NCBI RefSeq assembly: GCF_000372885.1
Contig: NZ_KB889967.1
Location: 2,228,655-2,292,654, forward strand
Length of the DNA stretch: 64,000 nucleotides
From: Methyloversatilis thermotolerans
GTDB lineage: Bacteria; Pseudomonadota; Gammaproteobacteria; Burkholderiales; Rhodocyclaceae
Direction of reading: 5' to 3'
Positions 49,762 through 60,162 of the stretch are shown here, piece after piece (the first letter of the stretch is position 1; each line of letters begins with the position of its first letter). A program made the position numbers and the translations under genes. Under the pieces are notes generated by a model that did no database searches, was not told where the DNA came from, and saw only the letters and a list, made by a program, of their open reading frames with translations.

Positions 49762-52700
49762 CTAGACGATCTGACGCAACTCACCATCGGGACCCAGCAA
49801 TGCCGCCCGCACCGGTTTTCCGGGCAACAGTTGTGACACCGCGTCCGCATAGCCCCTCATCTGTTCGACATAGCCGTCCGCAAAGGATTCGCTGAATCCG
49901 CTCTTGTAATCGATGATCCAGATGTCCTCGTCGAACTCGACCAGCCGGTCCATGCGCCCGATCCGGCCATCGGTCAGCACGAACTCGACTTCGTTCTGCG
50001 CTTGCCGGTAAAGAGCCGGATCGAAGAACCGGCGCAATGGGGGACGTGCGATCAGCATCCGCGCAGCGCCCTCGAGTTCGTTCCACTGCCTCGCATCGAG
50101 ACCCGCCGGTCGCGGCGGCGCAGGCTCGCCATTGGTCAGCGCTTCCAGCCATGCATGCAGACCGCTGCCCCAGATCTGGGCATCGTTCATCGTCTGTCTG
50201 GCACGTCGCGCACCAACCGGCGGTGCAACCGGCTCGACCCGCGACAGGGGCGGAGGCTGGCACGCGCCGGCATCCTCCGTCCAGCACAATTCACCGAACG
50301 ACGTACTGCAGCCGCCTGCGTCATCCTGCACGGCGTTCGGGATGGACTGCACCGCGCTGCGGGCGCGTTCAAGCCAGGTATCGTCGAGCCGGCCGCGTGC
50401 CGGCTCGACGCCGCTGACGAACAGGCACTGGCGGGCGCGGGTCACCGCCACATAGAGCAGATTGGCATCCTCGCGTGCGGCGGCGGCCTCGCTGCCGGCG
50501 AGCAGACCTTCACGCACCGAACCCCGGTCCTCCTTGCGCAACAGGATGGAAAGATGTTCGGGTGCGGATTGCCCGGGCGGCCAGGAAAGCACGACGCGTG
50601 CGCCAGTGTCGCCACGCGGCTTCGCGGCGGCATCGGCCAGCCACACGATGGGCGCTTCCAGGCCTTTCGCGGCGTGCACCGTCAGCACGCGCACTCGTCC
50701 CCGGCTCGGGTCGTCGCCGAGAATGAGTCCTTCGTCCGGCGATTCGTCCTGTTCGACGCGCAGCCGTTCCAGCTCATCGAGGAAACGCGGCAGGCTGGGA
50801 TAGCGCCCGCTGTCCACGCGCAAGGCAAGTTCCATGAAGGCTTCGATGTTTGCGCGCACCCCCGGCCACGCCAGCTCATCAACGCGACCGGCATAGCGCG
50901 CGAGCAGATCGCCTTCGTGCAGGATGCGATCGAGCAGATCATGCACCGGCAAATGTGCCGAGGCGAGCCGCCACCCGTCGAGCAAGGTCGCGGCGCGTCG
51001 CAACTCCGGCGCTGCATCCGCGTCCGCTCGACGCAACGCGTCCCAGGGCTCGACGCCCTCTTCCGTGAGCAACAGCAAATGGGCGTCGGTGAATGCGAAC
51101 AGGGGGCTGCGCAGCACATGCGCCAGCGCCAGCGCATCGGCCGGCGCAGCGAGGAATCCGAGCAGCGCACGCAGATCCGCCGCCTCCAGCGTTTCCAGCA
51201 GACGCCCGCGGCTGGCGCCGAAGTAAGGGATTCCGTGCGCACGCAAGGCGGCTTCGTACACGGCGAGGCCGGTCCGCCGACGCAACAGGATCATCATGTC
51301 CCCATAGCGAGCAGGCCTGTCCTCGCCAGTGTGCGGATCACGTACGCACAGTCTGCCCGCCATGTCCCGCAAACGCCTGCACAGAGCGTCCGCTTCGTTC
51401 GTGCGCCGCACATCCTCGATCGCGGCGCGCGGAACGAGCAGCGGATTGCGCAAACCCGACGGCGCCGCGGCGTCCTCAGGCGGGGCATCATGGCCGAATG
51501 GCGGCAACACCTCGACCCGGCCGGGCAGATCGTGCTGCGTCGTGTGGTGCGCGGAGAATCCTTCGAATGTTTCCAGCTGGCCGAACAAAGCATTCACCAG
51601 AGACACCACGGCCGGGCTGCTGCGCCGGGTTTCGTTGCGCCGGATGTCGGCAGCGCCGAAGCGCTGGCCGAAAGCTTCGCGCGCGTGGGCGAAGATGCGC
51701 GGATCGGCGCGGCGGAAACGGTAGATGGACTGTTTGGGATCGCCGACCACGAACAGCGTGGGCTGGACCTGGTCCGGGGCGTAGGCATCGAGCCAGTGCA
51801 TCAGCACCTGCCATTGCAAGGGATTGGTGTCCTGGAACTCATCCAGCAGCACGTGCCGGTAGCGTGCGTCCAGGCGCGCCTGGATGAACGGCCCGGTCTG
51901 CGCATCGGCCAGCAGTTGCGACGCATGCCATTCGAGATCGCCGAAATCCAGCACTCCGGCCGCCCGCTTGACCTGGTCATAGGCATCCAGCATGGCCTCG
52001 GCGACCATCAGTCCGTGGACGTTGACGGCCCACGCGTGGCGATCCGCACACGCCCGCATGCATTGGTCGAGGCGCGACACGACCTGGGAGAACAGGCTCT
52101 GCGCGCGCTCGGCGACGCCCCGCTTCTCGAGCGACCGGCCGGGCTTGAATGCAACGGGCACGCCGGCCTGGGTCAGCAGCGCGGATCGCAGCAGAGCCAG
52201 ATAGCGCGGCGCGTCGCGATCTGCGGACGCCTCGAGCAAGGCATGCGCCTTCTTCTGCTGGGCATCGGTTCCCTGTCCGAGCAGGCGCGCCAGATCAGCG
52301 ACGGCTTCGCGTACCGGACCATCGGCCGCCAGCGCAAGGACCGGGTCTTCCGCGTCGCCTCCGAAGAAAGCCCGCAAGTGTGCCTGCACACCCTCCATGC
52401 CGCCGCCGCAGGCGGCCTTCCACGCCTCCCACTCGGCACGACGGTCGATCAGCACGTCGGCCGTTTCGCGCGCGCCCGTAAGCCCCGCATAGGCAAAAAG
52501 CCAGCGCAGCGACTGCGCCAGATCGCCCTCTGGTCGTGCGCCCGCGCGACGCGTCAGCACGCGCCACGCCTGGTCGCGCAGTCGCGCCGTGCGCTCCGCA
52601 AGTTGCAGCCCCCCCAGCCCGGCGCTGAGCGGCGCAGCCGACAGCAGCGACGAAAACCACCCGTGGAAGGTGTTGATGGTGAGGCCAGGCCGGGCCGACA

Positions 52701-53010
52701 GCAGGCGTTCGAACAGTGCGCGCGCCTGCATCAGCATTTCGTCGTCGGCATGCAGCCCACGCTCGCACAGGAAGTGACGGACCGCATCGTCATCCGCCAC
52801 GGCAAGCATGCCGAGCCAGCCTTGCAGCCGCTCTTCGATCTCGCGCGCCGCCTTGCGCGTGTAGGTGATGGCCAGGATATCGCCCGGCTGGGTGCCGGCC
52901 AGCAGCAGACGGATGATGCGCGACACCAGGGTCCAGGTCTTGCCGCTTCCCGCGCAGGCCTCGATCACGACGCTGCGCCCGGGGTCGAGTGCGGTGAGCG
53001 CGTCGCTCAT
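49762..53010 (-). CDS. addA: AddA-type helicase-nuclease (UvrD family)
   Basis: 1082 aa. Walker A EACAGSGKT is at residues 17-25; ITYTRKAAREIEERL, VLLDEFQDTNPLQW, VVGDPKQSIYRFRRAD and LTVHAAKGLEAPIVWL are the UvrD helicase motifs in order. The C-terminal RecB-like nuclease shows GRMDRL and IIDYKSG. With AddB it processes double-strand breaks for recombination. The start overlaps the addB stop as ATGA; an upstream in-frame start would lie inside addB. Confidence 0.9.
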   Translation of the reverse strand: MSDALTALDPGRSVVIEACAGSGKTWTLVSRIIRLLLAGTQPGDILAITYTRKAAREIEERLQGWLGMLAVADDDAVRHFLCERGLHADDEMLMQARALFERLLSARPGLTINTFHGWFSSLLSAAPLSAGLGGLQLAERTARLRDQAWRVLTRRAGARPEGDLAQSLRWLFAYAGLTGARETADVLIDRRAEWEAWKAACGGGMEGVQAHLRAFFGGDAEDPVLALAADGPVREAVADLARLLGQGTDAQQKKAHALLEASADRDAPRYLALLRSALLTQAGVPVAFKPGRSLEKRGVAERAQSLFSQVVSRLDQCMRACADRHAWAVNVHGLMVAEAMLDAYDQVKRAAGVLDFGDLEWHASQLLADAQTGPFIQARLDARYRHVLLDEFQDTNPLQWQVLMHWLDAYAPDQVQPTLFVVGDPKQSIYRFRRADPRIFAHAREAFGQRFGAADIRRNETRRSSPAVVSLVNALFGQLETFEGFSAHHTTQHDLPGRVEVLPPFGHDAPPEDAAAPSGLRNPLLVPRAAIEDVRRTNEADALCRRLRDMAGRLCVRDPHTGEDRPARYGDMMILLRRRTGLAVYEAALRAHGIPYFGASRGRLLETLEAADLRALLGFLAAPADALALAHVLRSPLFAFTDAHLLLLTEEGVEPWDALRRADADAAPELRRAATLLDGWRLASAHLPVHDLLDRILHEGDLLARYAGRVDELAWPGVRANIEAFMELALRVDSGRYPSLPRFLDELERLRVEQDESPDEGLILGDDPSRGRVRVLTVHAAKGLEAPIVWLADAAAKPRGDTGARVVLSWPPGQSAPEHLSILLRKEDRGSVREGLLAGSEAAAAREDANLLYVAVTRARQCLFVSGVEPARGRLDDTWLERARSAVQSIPNAVQDDAGGCSTSFGELCWTEDAGACQPPPLSRVEPVAPPVGARRARQTMNDAQIWGSGLHAWLEALTNGEPAPPRPAGLDARQWNELEGAARMLIARPPLRRFFDPALYRQAQNEVEFVLTDGRIGRMDRLVEFDEDIWIIDYKSGFSESFADGYVEQMRGYADAVSQLLPGKPVRAALLGPDGELRQIV

Positions 53011-55664
53011 GAGCGCCAGTCCTTCCTGCACAGGCCGCGCATCTGGCAATGGCTGCACGCAGCGGCATCGCCGTGCGCCGGCAGTGCGGCGCCGGCGCGC
53101 AGCGCGACGAACATGTCGTCGAGCAAGCCGCCAAGCACAACCGCGGCATCGACCGGCGCCGGGTGCGCAACGTCGATCGGACTGTCCTCGTCCAGCGCGA
53201 CATAGGCGGCGCTGACCACGTCCTCATCGTGCAGCAAGGTATAGAACGCAAGCTGGGTGTCCTCGTCCGATTCCAGCGAAGCGCGGACTGCCTTGGCGTT
53301 GCGCAGCTTGTAATCGATCAGCGCGTGACCGCCCGCCGATCGGTCGATGCGATCGATCCGGCCATGCAGCACCAGGGATGCGCCGTCAGACAGCGTCAGC
53401 GCGCGCTCGCGATCACTTTCGCCGGCCTCGAACTGCCAGCCTTCCGCCTCGCGCGTGCGCGCCCAATGAACGTAGGCGGCTGCACGCTGATGCAGGCGGT
53501 CGGCCCACGCGTACTCCTGGAAATTGGCGGCGACCGCCTGCGCGAAAGATCCGGCGATCGCGGCCCCGAGGTCGTCAACCAGCGCATCGAATGGCGCGTC
53601 CTGCAATCGAGGGTGCGCACGGTGGAAGCGATGCAGCACCGCGTGCACCTGCTCGCCCACGCGCCCCTTGCCAAGCACTTCCTCGACCTCGTCGCGCACC
53701 CCCAGACGCAGCACGCGTCGCGCGAAATAGCGATAGGGGCAGGCGACGAGATCGGCCAGCGCGCTGGCCGAAATGCGCTGCGGCACGCGCTCTGCAGGCA
53801 GCGAGGGCGCGGCGGAGAACGCCGGCAGGACGGCCGCCGGAGGATCGGCCTGAACCGGTACCGGCGTCATGATGGACGGCAGGCCCGACCGCACGCAGGC
53901 ACGGTCGAGACGCTGCAGCGCCGCCGCCGGCAGGCAGGTTTCGCCATCGCGCTGCGCCTGCCAACTGAACACGACCCTGCCCGCACACAGCACGAGCGAC
54001 GCAATATCCTCCTGCAGTTGCCGCGCCGCCTCCCGGGCATCCGCCAGCCCCAGTTCGCGGCGCAAGCCGTCGTGTGCCAGGATGCCGCGCGGGCTCGCGG
54101 CCGACAGATGATCGCTGTCGGCGCCGATGACGTAGGCGGCATCGAAATGACGAAGCCGCGTTGCGGCGATATGGGTCAGCACCACCGGGCTGTCCAGTTC
54201 GTCATCGCGGAACAGCGCCTGTTCGAACTCGGCGTTCAGCCATTTCCGCCATTCCGCGAATTCGAAGGCAGTGACCACGTTCGCACTGTCGGCGACCAGG
54301 GTGTCGAGCAGCGCGATCACCTGAACGCCAGCCAGATCGCCGGCCAGGCGGGCGCGCGCGCCCAGCGCATCGAGCGCGGCCAGCAGGCGGCCGGTCCAGA
54401 AGCTGGCCGGGGCCTTCCCGGTGGGCATCATCGCGAACGCGGATGCGAGCGCACGGATCAGTCCGGCCGCCGGACCTGCGGGCAGTGCGCGGGAGGCATC
54501 GGCCAGCAGCGCATGCAGCCCCTCGACATGATTGGCATCGACCACCCACTCGTCGATGGCACGAATGGCCAGCGCATGACCGTCGTCATCCAGCCCGCCC
54601 GCAATATAGGGGGAGCGGATCAGATCCAGCAGATCGCGGAAGTAGCCATCGGACGCAAGGCATTGCAGGAAGGCATCCACCGTCGCCGCAGCCCGCGTGG
54701 TCGACAGCTTCCAGCCGGTTTCGTCGGCGAGCAGTATCTGTTGTCGCTCCAGCAGCGCGCGTGCGCGCCGGGCGGCCTCGCGATCCACCGCCACCAGGGC
54801 GATGTCGCGCATGCCTGATACCAGCCAGCCGGCAATGCAGTCCGCCGCGTGGCGCGCCTCCTGTTCCAGCGACTGGGCACTGAACACCTGTACCCGGCGA
54901 CTCAGCTCGCGCATGTCGCCCATTGCCACCTGGCGCAGGAACAGCGGCGGCGCTTCATCGCCTTCCACCGGCCACGCCGCCTGCAGCGCCCGCGCTAGCG
55001 GCGTGCCCTGTGTCGGGCGCTGCGCGCGCACCACGGTCACCGCCGCCCGCTCGCCCCAGGAAAGTACCCAGCGCGGCACCGGAGCGAGACGGTCGAGCAG
55101 CACGACCAGCGGCCGCGTCGCCGAAGCGGCCGCGCGCAGCAGCGCGAGCTGGCGGGCCCGGGCGTGTCCCGGCGCGCCGATGCGATCGCTCTGCCAGACG
55201 GCGGACACGAGCCGCGCTTCGAGCGACAGCGCACCACAGTCCGACAGCGCGTGCGTGCGGGCAAACAAGGCGGCAAGCTCATCCTCGTCAGGGAGGTCGA
55301 CCTCGGCCAGTTCATCGCTCAGTTCAAGCAGCTCGCGGGCAATCGTCCACAGGTCGGCATTGCCGAGCCAGCCCTGCCGTCTGAGCATGTCGACCAGGGA
55401 AAGCAGACGACGCGCCCGAGGATCGACGTCGACATCGCCCGACCAACGCGCGGCAAGGGTCGCTTCGGTAAGCAGTCGCGGCATGAACACTGCCGTGCCG
55501 GCATGGGCGAGCAGCGCGGCACGCACGCGTCCGGCGAGCGCGAAGGAAGGCAGCACCAGATCGCATGCGCGCAGGGCATCGCCGTGGCGACCGATCAACA
55601 GACGGGCGAACCCGGCGAAAAAGTCCGGCCCCGGCGGAAGCAGAACGGTGTCTATGACAGGCAC
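53007..55664 (-). CDS. addB: AddB-type PD-(D/E)XK nuclease subunit
   Basis: 885 aa. A UvrD-like region without a working P-loop precedes a C-terminal nuclease: GRIDRIDRSAGGHALIDYKLRN gives the D...DYK signature. Cysteines in VACPYRYFARR and in CSHCQMRGLC near the end match the 4Fe-4S staple of AddB nucleases. The start appears to be GTG. It precedes addA with a 4-nt overlap, the usual AddB-AddA order; a recBCD system is not seen in this window. Confidence 0.85.
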   Translation of the reverse strand: MPVIDTVLLPPGPDFFAGFARLLIGRHGDALRACDLVLPSFALAGRVRAALLAHAGTAVFMPRLLTEATLAARWSGDVDVDPRARRLLSLVDMLRRQGWLGNADLWTIARELLELSDELAEVDLPDEDELAALFARTHALSDCGALSLEARLVSAVWQSDRIGAPGHARARQLALLRAAASATRPLVVLLDRLAPVPRWVLSWGERAAVTVVRAQRPTQGTPLARALQAAWPVEGDEAPPLFLRQVAMGDMRELSRRVQVFSAQSLEQEARHAADCIAGWLVSGMRDIALVAVDREAARRARALLERQQILLADETGWKLSTTRAAATVDAFLQCLASDGYFRDLLDLIRSPYIAGGLDDDGHALAIRAIDEWVVDANHVEGLHALLADASRALPAGPAAGLIRALASAFAMMPTGKAPASFWTGRLLAALDALGARARLAGDLAGVQVIALLDTLVADSANVVTAFEFAEWRKWLNAEFEQALFRDDELDSPVVLTHIAATRLRHFDAAYVIGADSDHLSAASPRGILAHDGLRRELGLADAREAARQLQEDIASLVLCAGRVVFSWQAQRDGETCLPAAALQRLDRACVRSGLPSIMTPVPVQADPPAAVLPAFSAAPSLPAERVPQRISASALADLVACPYRYFARRVLRLGVRDEVEEVLGKGRVGEQVHAVLHRFHRAHPRLQDAPFDALVDDLGAAIAGSFAQAVAANFQEYAWADRLHQRAAAYVHWARTREAEGWQFEAGESDRERALTLSDGASLVLHGRIDRIDRSAGGHALIDYKLRNAKAVRASLESDEDTQLAFYTLLHDEDVVSAAYVALDEDSPIDVAHPAPVDAAVVLGGLLDDMFVALRAGAALPAHGDAAACSHCQMRGLCRKDWRS

Positions 55665-55728
55665 GTGCGCACCGCGATGAGAAGCTTCATACGGGCCGCA
55701 GCCTGGACCGGCAAGGGCGAAAGGCGGC

Positions 55729-56052
55729 TCAGCGCTCCAGCATGCCCAGCTTGTCCTTCACCTTGGCCCAGTCGTCCGCGTCCGGCAAGGGATCCTTGCG
55801 TTCGATGATGGCGGGCCATTCCTTGGCCAGTTCGGCATTCAATTCGATGAACTGCACCTGATCGGCCGGCACATCGTCTTCCGAGAAAATGGCTTCGGCC
55901 GGGCATTCGGCGACGCACAGCGTGCAGTCGATGCACTCATCCGGATCGATCACCAGGAAATTCGGGCCTTCGCGGAAGCAGTCGACCGGACATACATCGA
56001 CGCAGTCGGTGTACTTGCACTTGATACAGGATTCGGTGACGACGTAAGTCAT
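55729..56052 (-). CDS. fdxA: Seven-iron ferredoxin FdxA
   Basis: 107 aa. [17 protein letters not shown] (from Cys9) and [12 protein letters not shown] (from Cys40) supply the 3Fe-4S and 4Fe-4S clusters, followed by the C-terminal extension typical of FdxA (about 107 aa). Low-potential electron carrier; partner unknown. The ATG has GGAGAAATC upstream. It is a separate unit from addBA, 64 nt apart. Confidence 0.93.
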   Translation of the reverse strand: MTYVVTESCIKCKYTDCVDVCPVDCFREGPNFLVIDPDECIDCTLCVAECPAEAIFSEDDVPADQVQFIELNAELAKEWPAIIERKDPLPDADDWAKVKDKLGMLER

Positions 56053-56620
56053 GATTTCTCCGTGGAACCGCCGACATGCAGGATGGCGCGCGGGTCCGGC
56101 GACATCGTTTTGCAGCGCCGGCGCGACAACTGGCAGACCCCGCGCGGGCGCATCGATGGCCCGCAGCGACCATCCGGAACAGGAATGAGGGGTCAAAGTC
56201 TACCATCCGGCTGCTGCCGGAGCGGCATTCCCTGTCGTGCCGGTACGACATGCCGGTATGAATTTTTGTGAGGGGTCGCGGCAACGCACTGCACCAGCGG
56301 ATGTTTTTTGTATTAGCATTCGTGACATGGCTTGATGACTGCCATGACCATCTGCAGTCGTCCGGATGAATCCGGTCCGTCAGCCCGCAGTCGCGGAATC
56401 TGGAACTACGAGCCGACGCTCATTCTCCAGAACAATTCGGTGGCCTGCCGGACGGGCATCTCCAACCAGCTAATCGATATCCTTTTCAGGCGCGCCACCG
56501 GTCGGTCAGCATGCAGGCGCATCCAGACCGCTCCGGCATATTCCGTGACCATGAAGGTCTCTGGCGTGCCCCGACTCCATCCATCCGATCACGTTCCCAG
56601 TCAAGCACCGCGAGGACACA
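56053..56620. other. 568-nt gene-free region between fdxA and trxA
   Basis: Both flanking genes start from this region, so it must hold two promoters. I see no convincing sigma-70 pair, no tRNA and no clear small-RNA terminator. A short near-repeat (GTGCCGGTACGACATGCCGGTA, in part) lies around 56238-56260, and an AT-rich patch (TTTTTTGTATTAGCAT) around 56304-56320. An open frame from 56332 runs into trxA but has no ribosome site or protein-like pattern. Confidence 0.5.
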
Positions 56621-56947
56621 ATGAGCGAACACATCCACCACGTCACTGACGCCAGCTTCGAAGCCGAGGTCATCAAGTCGGACCAGCCGGTTCTGGTCGA
56701 TTACTGGGCGGAATGGTGTGGTCCGTGCAAGATGATTGCGCCCATCCTCGACGAAGTGGCCCGCGATTACGCAGGCAAGCTGCGGGTCGCCAAGCTCAAT
56801 ATCGACGAGAACCAGGAAACGCCGGCCCGTTTCGGGATCCGCGGCATCCCGACGCTGATGTTGTTCAAGGACGGAAACGTCGAAGCGACCAAGGTCGGCG
56901 CACTTTCAAAGTCCCAACTGACCGCTTTCCTGGACAGCCACCTCTGA
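56621..56947 (+). CDS. trxA: Thioredoxin
   Basis: 108 aa, the standard thioredoxin 1 length. The active site WCGPC is at 32-36 within [16 protein letters not shown]; the cis-proline is in [11 protein letters not shown]. General cytoplasmic disulfide reductant. The trxA-rho order is conserved in many proteobacteria. Confidence 0.97.
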   Translation: MSEHIHHVTDASFEAEVIKSDQPVLVDYWAEWCGPCKMIAPILDEVARDYAGKLRVAKLNIDENQETPARFGIRGIPTLMLFKDGNVEATKVGALSKSQLTAFLDSHL

Positions 56948-57038
56948 TTCATCGCCCCGCGGCACGGGCGCGTCCGCGCCCGGCCCGACCCGGCGCCTGA
57001 CGCGCCCCTCCCCACCCCGCCTTCCGCACATCTTCACC
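56948..57038 (+). promoter_or_regulatory. rho leader with hairpin and C-rich tract
   Basis: A GGGCGCG/CGCGCCC hairpin (56966-56981) is followed by a strikingly C-rich, G-poor tract: 57001-57038 has 24 C and 4 G by my count. That is the composition of a Rho utilisation site. There is no Shine-Dalgarno before the rho ATG. Self-attenuation by Rho is a reasonable inference. Confidence 0.5.
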
Positions 57039-58298
<1,260 letters not shown>

Positions 58299-58402
58299 GA
58301 CAGGGGTTTCGCAGCGCACTGCGCTGCGCCTGTCGAACCGGTTTGCCATGCAGGGCAAACCGTGGATGAAGCAGGAGTTTCGCGAAGCGCCGCTTCGCGC
58401 CC
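58299..58402. repeat. Cluster of three hairpins with a duplicated unit behind rho
   Basis: Starting at the rho stop, a unit CAGGGGTTTCGC (58301-58312) leading into hairpin CGCAGCGC/GCGCTGCG recurs as CAGGAGTTTCGC (58372-58383) leading into CGCGAAGC/GCTTCGCG. Between them lies CGGTTTGCC/GGCAAACCG (58339-58362). The 12-nt units differ at one position. The first hairpin can extend with GACAGG/CCTGTC. No T-runs follow, so it looks more like a repeat element than a plain terminator, though it lies between convergent genes. Confidence 0.6.
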
Positions 58403-58403
58403 C

Positions 58404-59471
58404 CTAAGCTCGCAAGGCCTCCACCACCGACAGCACTTCACCGGGTGCGTCCGCCGAGTAGCCGGGCAGGCGCGACACCGCCGCCAGAAATTCCGCCGAC
58501 TTCAAGGCTTCGAGCAGCCGTTGCATAGACGGCAGTTCCAGCGCTTCGGCTCGACAGGCGAGAAAGTAATCCTCCTTGGCGATGGGCACGAAATCCAGCT
58601 TGAACTGTGTTGCCGCCGCCTCGACGCCGAAGCCGGTATCCGCCATGCCGCTCGCGATATGTGCTGCAACGGCCGCATGCGTGAATTCCACCGTTTCATA
58701 GCCGGAAACCCGGTCCGCATCGATGCCGGCCTCGGCCAGCATGAGATCCAGCAGCACGCGCGTACCCGAGCTGGCCTGCCGGTTGATGAAACGCACATCC
58801 TTGCGGGTGAGGTCCTGCAGCGAACGGATGCCGAGCGGGTTGCCGGTGGCGACGAACAGGCCCTGGGTGCGTCTGACCAGCCGGATGATGCGATGCGCAC
58901 GCGGCTTCAGATGGCGCATCAGCTGCGCAGTGAGATCCGGCGACAACCTTCCGCTGGGAAGGTGAAAGCCGCACAGGTCGCAGCTTCCGCGCGCCATCGA
59001 ACTGAGACCATCTATCGCACCCAGATACTGCAGTTCGAGCCGCACGCCGGCGATGCGGCCGATCAGATCGGGCAGGAGGGCCACTGCATAACCATGACTC
59101 GCGTGCAGACGGAGCACGGGCTGGGTATTCATCAGTGATGCATTGATCTCGCGATCGATCTCCACCGAAAGGTTTTCCAGTTGCGGCGACAGACGCGCCT
59201 GGATGCGCTGCGCCGCCCAGGTGAGCTTCTCTCCGAGCGGGGTGAGCGCGGCGCCACGCCCCTGCGACAGCTCCACCAGCGGCGTGCCGAAGAAGGCCGA
59301 CCAGGTGCGGATGAGGTTCCAGCAATGCCGATAGGAAAAGCCCACCTCACGCGCCGCCTGGGTCAACTTTCCACTGCGCTGCACGGCGGCCAGCACCTGG
59401 AACAGCAAAGGGTCGATTTCCCGTCCTTCGGCATTCCTGAAGCGCCACGCGGGCTCGATCTGTATGCGCAT
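58404..59471 (-). CDS. ModE-type HTH regulator with binding-protein domain
   Basis: 355 aa. The N-terminal winged HTH resembles ModE/LysR types (LLFQVLAAVQRSGKLTQAAREVGFSYRHCWNLIRTWSAFFGTPLVE, about 21-66). From about residue 115 a periplasmic-binding-protein-like domain follows (HASHGYAVALLPDLI, FINRQASSGTRVLLDLMLAEAG, AHIASGMADTGFGVEAAA), as in molybdate/tungstate-sensing regulators. Being divergent from a molybdenum formate dehydrogenase, it probably adjusts fds expression to metal or substrate. The ligand is not proven. Confidence 0.82.
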   Translation of the reverse strand: MRIQIEPAWRFRNAEGREIDPLLFQVLAAVQRSGKLTQAAREVGFSYRHCWNLIRTWSAFFGTPLVELSQGRGAALTPLGEKLTWAAQRIQARLSPQLENLSVEIDREINASLMNTQPVLRLHASHGYAVALLPDLIGRIAGVRLELQYLGAIDGLSSMARGSCDLCGFHLPSGRLSPDLTAQLMRHLKPRAHRIIRLVRRTQGLFVATGNPLGIRSLQDLTRKDVRFINRQASSGTRVLLDLMLAEAGIDADRVSGYETVEFTHAAVAAHIASGMADTGFGVEAAATQFKLDFVPIAKEDYFLACRAEALELPSMQRLLEALKSAEFLAAVSRLPGYSADAPGEVLSVVEALRA

Positions 59472-59489
59472 GATTAGGAAGTTTTTTTC

Positions 59490-59508
59490 ATATCGTTAAG
59501 AAGGATAT
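59490..59508. promoter_or_regulatory. Dyad in the fds/regulator intergenic region
   Basis: ATATC (59490-59494) and GATAT (59504-59508) are inverted around 9 nt, in an AT-rich patch 19 nt upstream of the regulator start and upstream of fdsG. Placement suits an operator that lets the regulator control itself and fds. Arms are only 5 bp, so chance is not excluded. Confidence 0.4.
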
Positions 59509-59528
59509 CGGCTGCTAACCTCAGTTTG

Positions 59529-59560
59529 AAGCCACTGTATCTTCCGCAGGGTGGCTTTTT
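59529..59560 (+). terminator. Terminator-like hairpin in the fdsG leader
   Basis: AAGCCAC (59529-59535) pairs with GTGGCTT (59551-59557), with extra CTG/CAG pairing possible inside, and five Ts (59556-59560) follow. It points toward fdsG, about 107 nt before the start. No plus-strand gene ends here, so it is more likely an attenuator of fds than an ordinary terminator. Confidence 0.5.
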
Positions 59561-59667
59561 CGCAATTATGAACAAGAGTTCCGATTCGATGGCTGGCCGG
59601 TTCTGATTTCAGGACATCCCCAAATGGCCGTTGACTGTCGACCGCAGGAATTCGGAGGAGAGTAGTC

Positions 59668-60162
59668 ATGTCATTGCACCACACCGGCGCAGGCATCGAC
59701 GGCCAGAAGCTGAAAAGCCTGGTCGACAGTCATGCCGCTCTGCCCGGCGCGCTTCTGCCCATGCTGCACGCCATCCAGGACGAATTCGGACACGTTCCGG
59801 AACAGGCCGTGCCCGTCATTGCACGCAGCCTCAATCTATCCCGCGCCGAAGTGCATGGCGTGATCACCTTCTACCACCACTTCCGCACCCATGCGCCTGG
59901 ACGCCACGTCGTCCAGGTCTGTCGCGCGGAGGCCTGTCAGTCCGTCGGTGCGGCGGCACTTGAAGCGCATGCGAAAAAGTGCCTCGGCATCGACTTCCAT
60001 GAAACAACAGCGGATGGCGCGGTCACGCTCGAAGCGGTGTATTGCCTCGGCAACTGTGCGCTGGGCCCGTCGGTGCGCGTCGGCGACGACGTGATCGGCC
60101 GGGTAAGCCCGGAACGTTTCGACGACATCATCGCCGAACTGCGCGCGGAGGTGGCCGCATGA
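59668..60162 (+). CDS. fdsG: NAD-dependent formate dehydrogenase gamma subunit FdsG
   Basis: 164 aa NuoE-like 2Fe-2S protein. The cluster cysteines are C85, C90, C126 and C130 (CRAEAC and CLGNC); GVITFYHHFRT is typical. It works with FdsB as the diaphorase arm passing electrons from formate oxidation to NAD. A strong ribosome site (GGAGGAGAG) precedes the ATG; stop overlaps fdsB as ATGA. Confidence 0.94.
   Translation: MSLHHTGAGIDGQKLKSLVDSHAALPGALLPMLHAIQDEFGHVPEQAVPVIARSLNLSRAEVHGVITFYHHFRTHAPGRHVVQVCRAEACQSVGAAALEAHAKKCLGIDFHETTADGAVTLEAVYCLGNCALGPSVRVGDDVIGRVSPERFDDIIAELRAEVAA

Noticed and set aside
50002-53205. A 1067-codon plus-strand open frame over addA
   Set aside because: Fully antisense to motif-complete AddA, with composition typical of a reverse-frame shadow and no recognisable motif.
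56332-56649. A 105-codon frame just upstream of trxA
   Set aside because: No ribosome site, irregular composition, and it runs into the trxA start in another frame.
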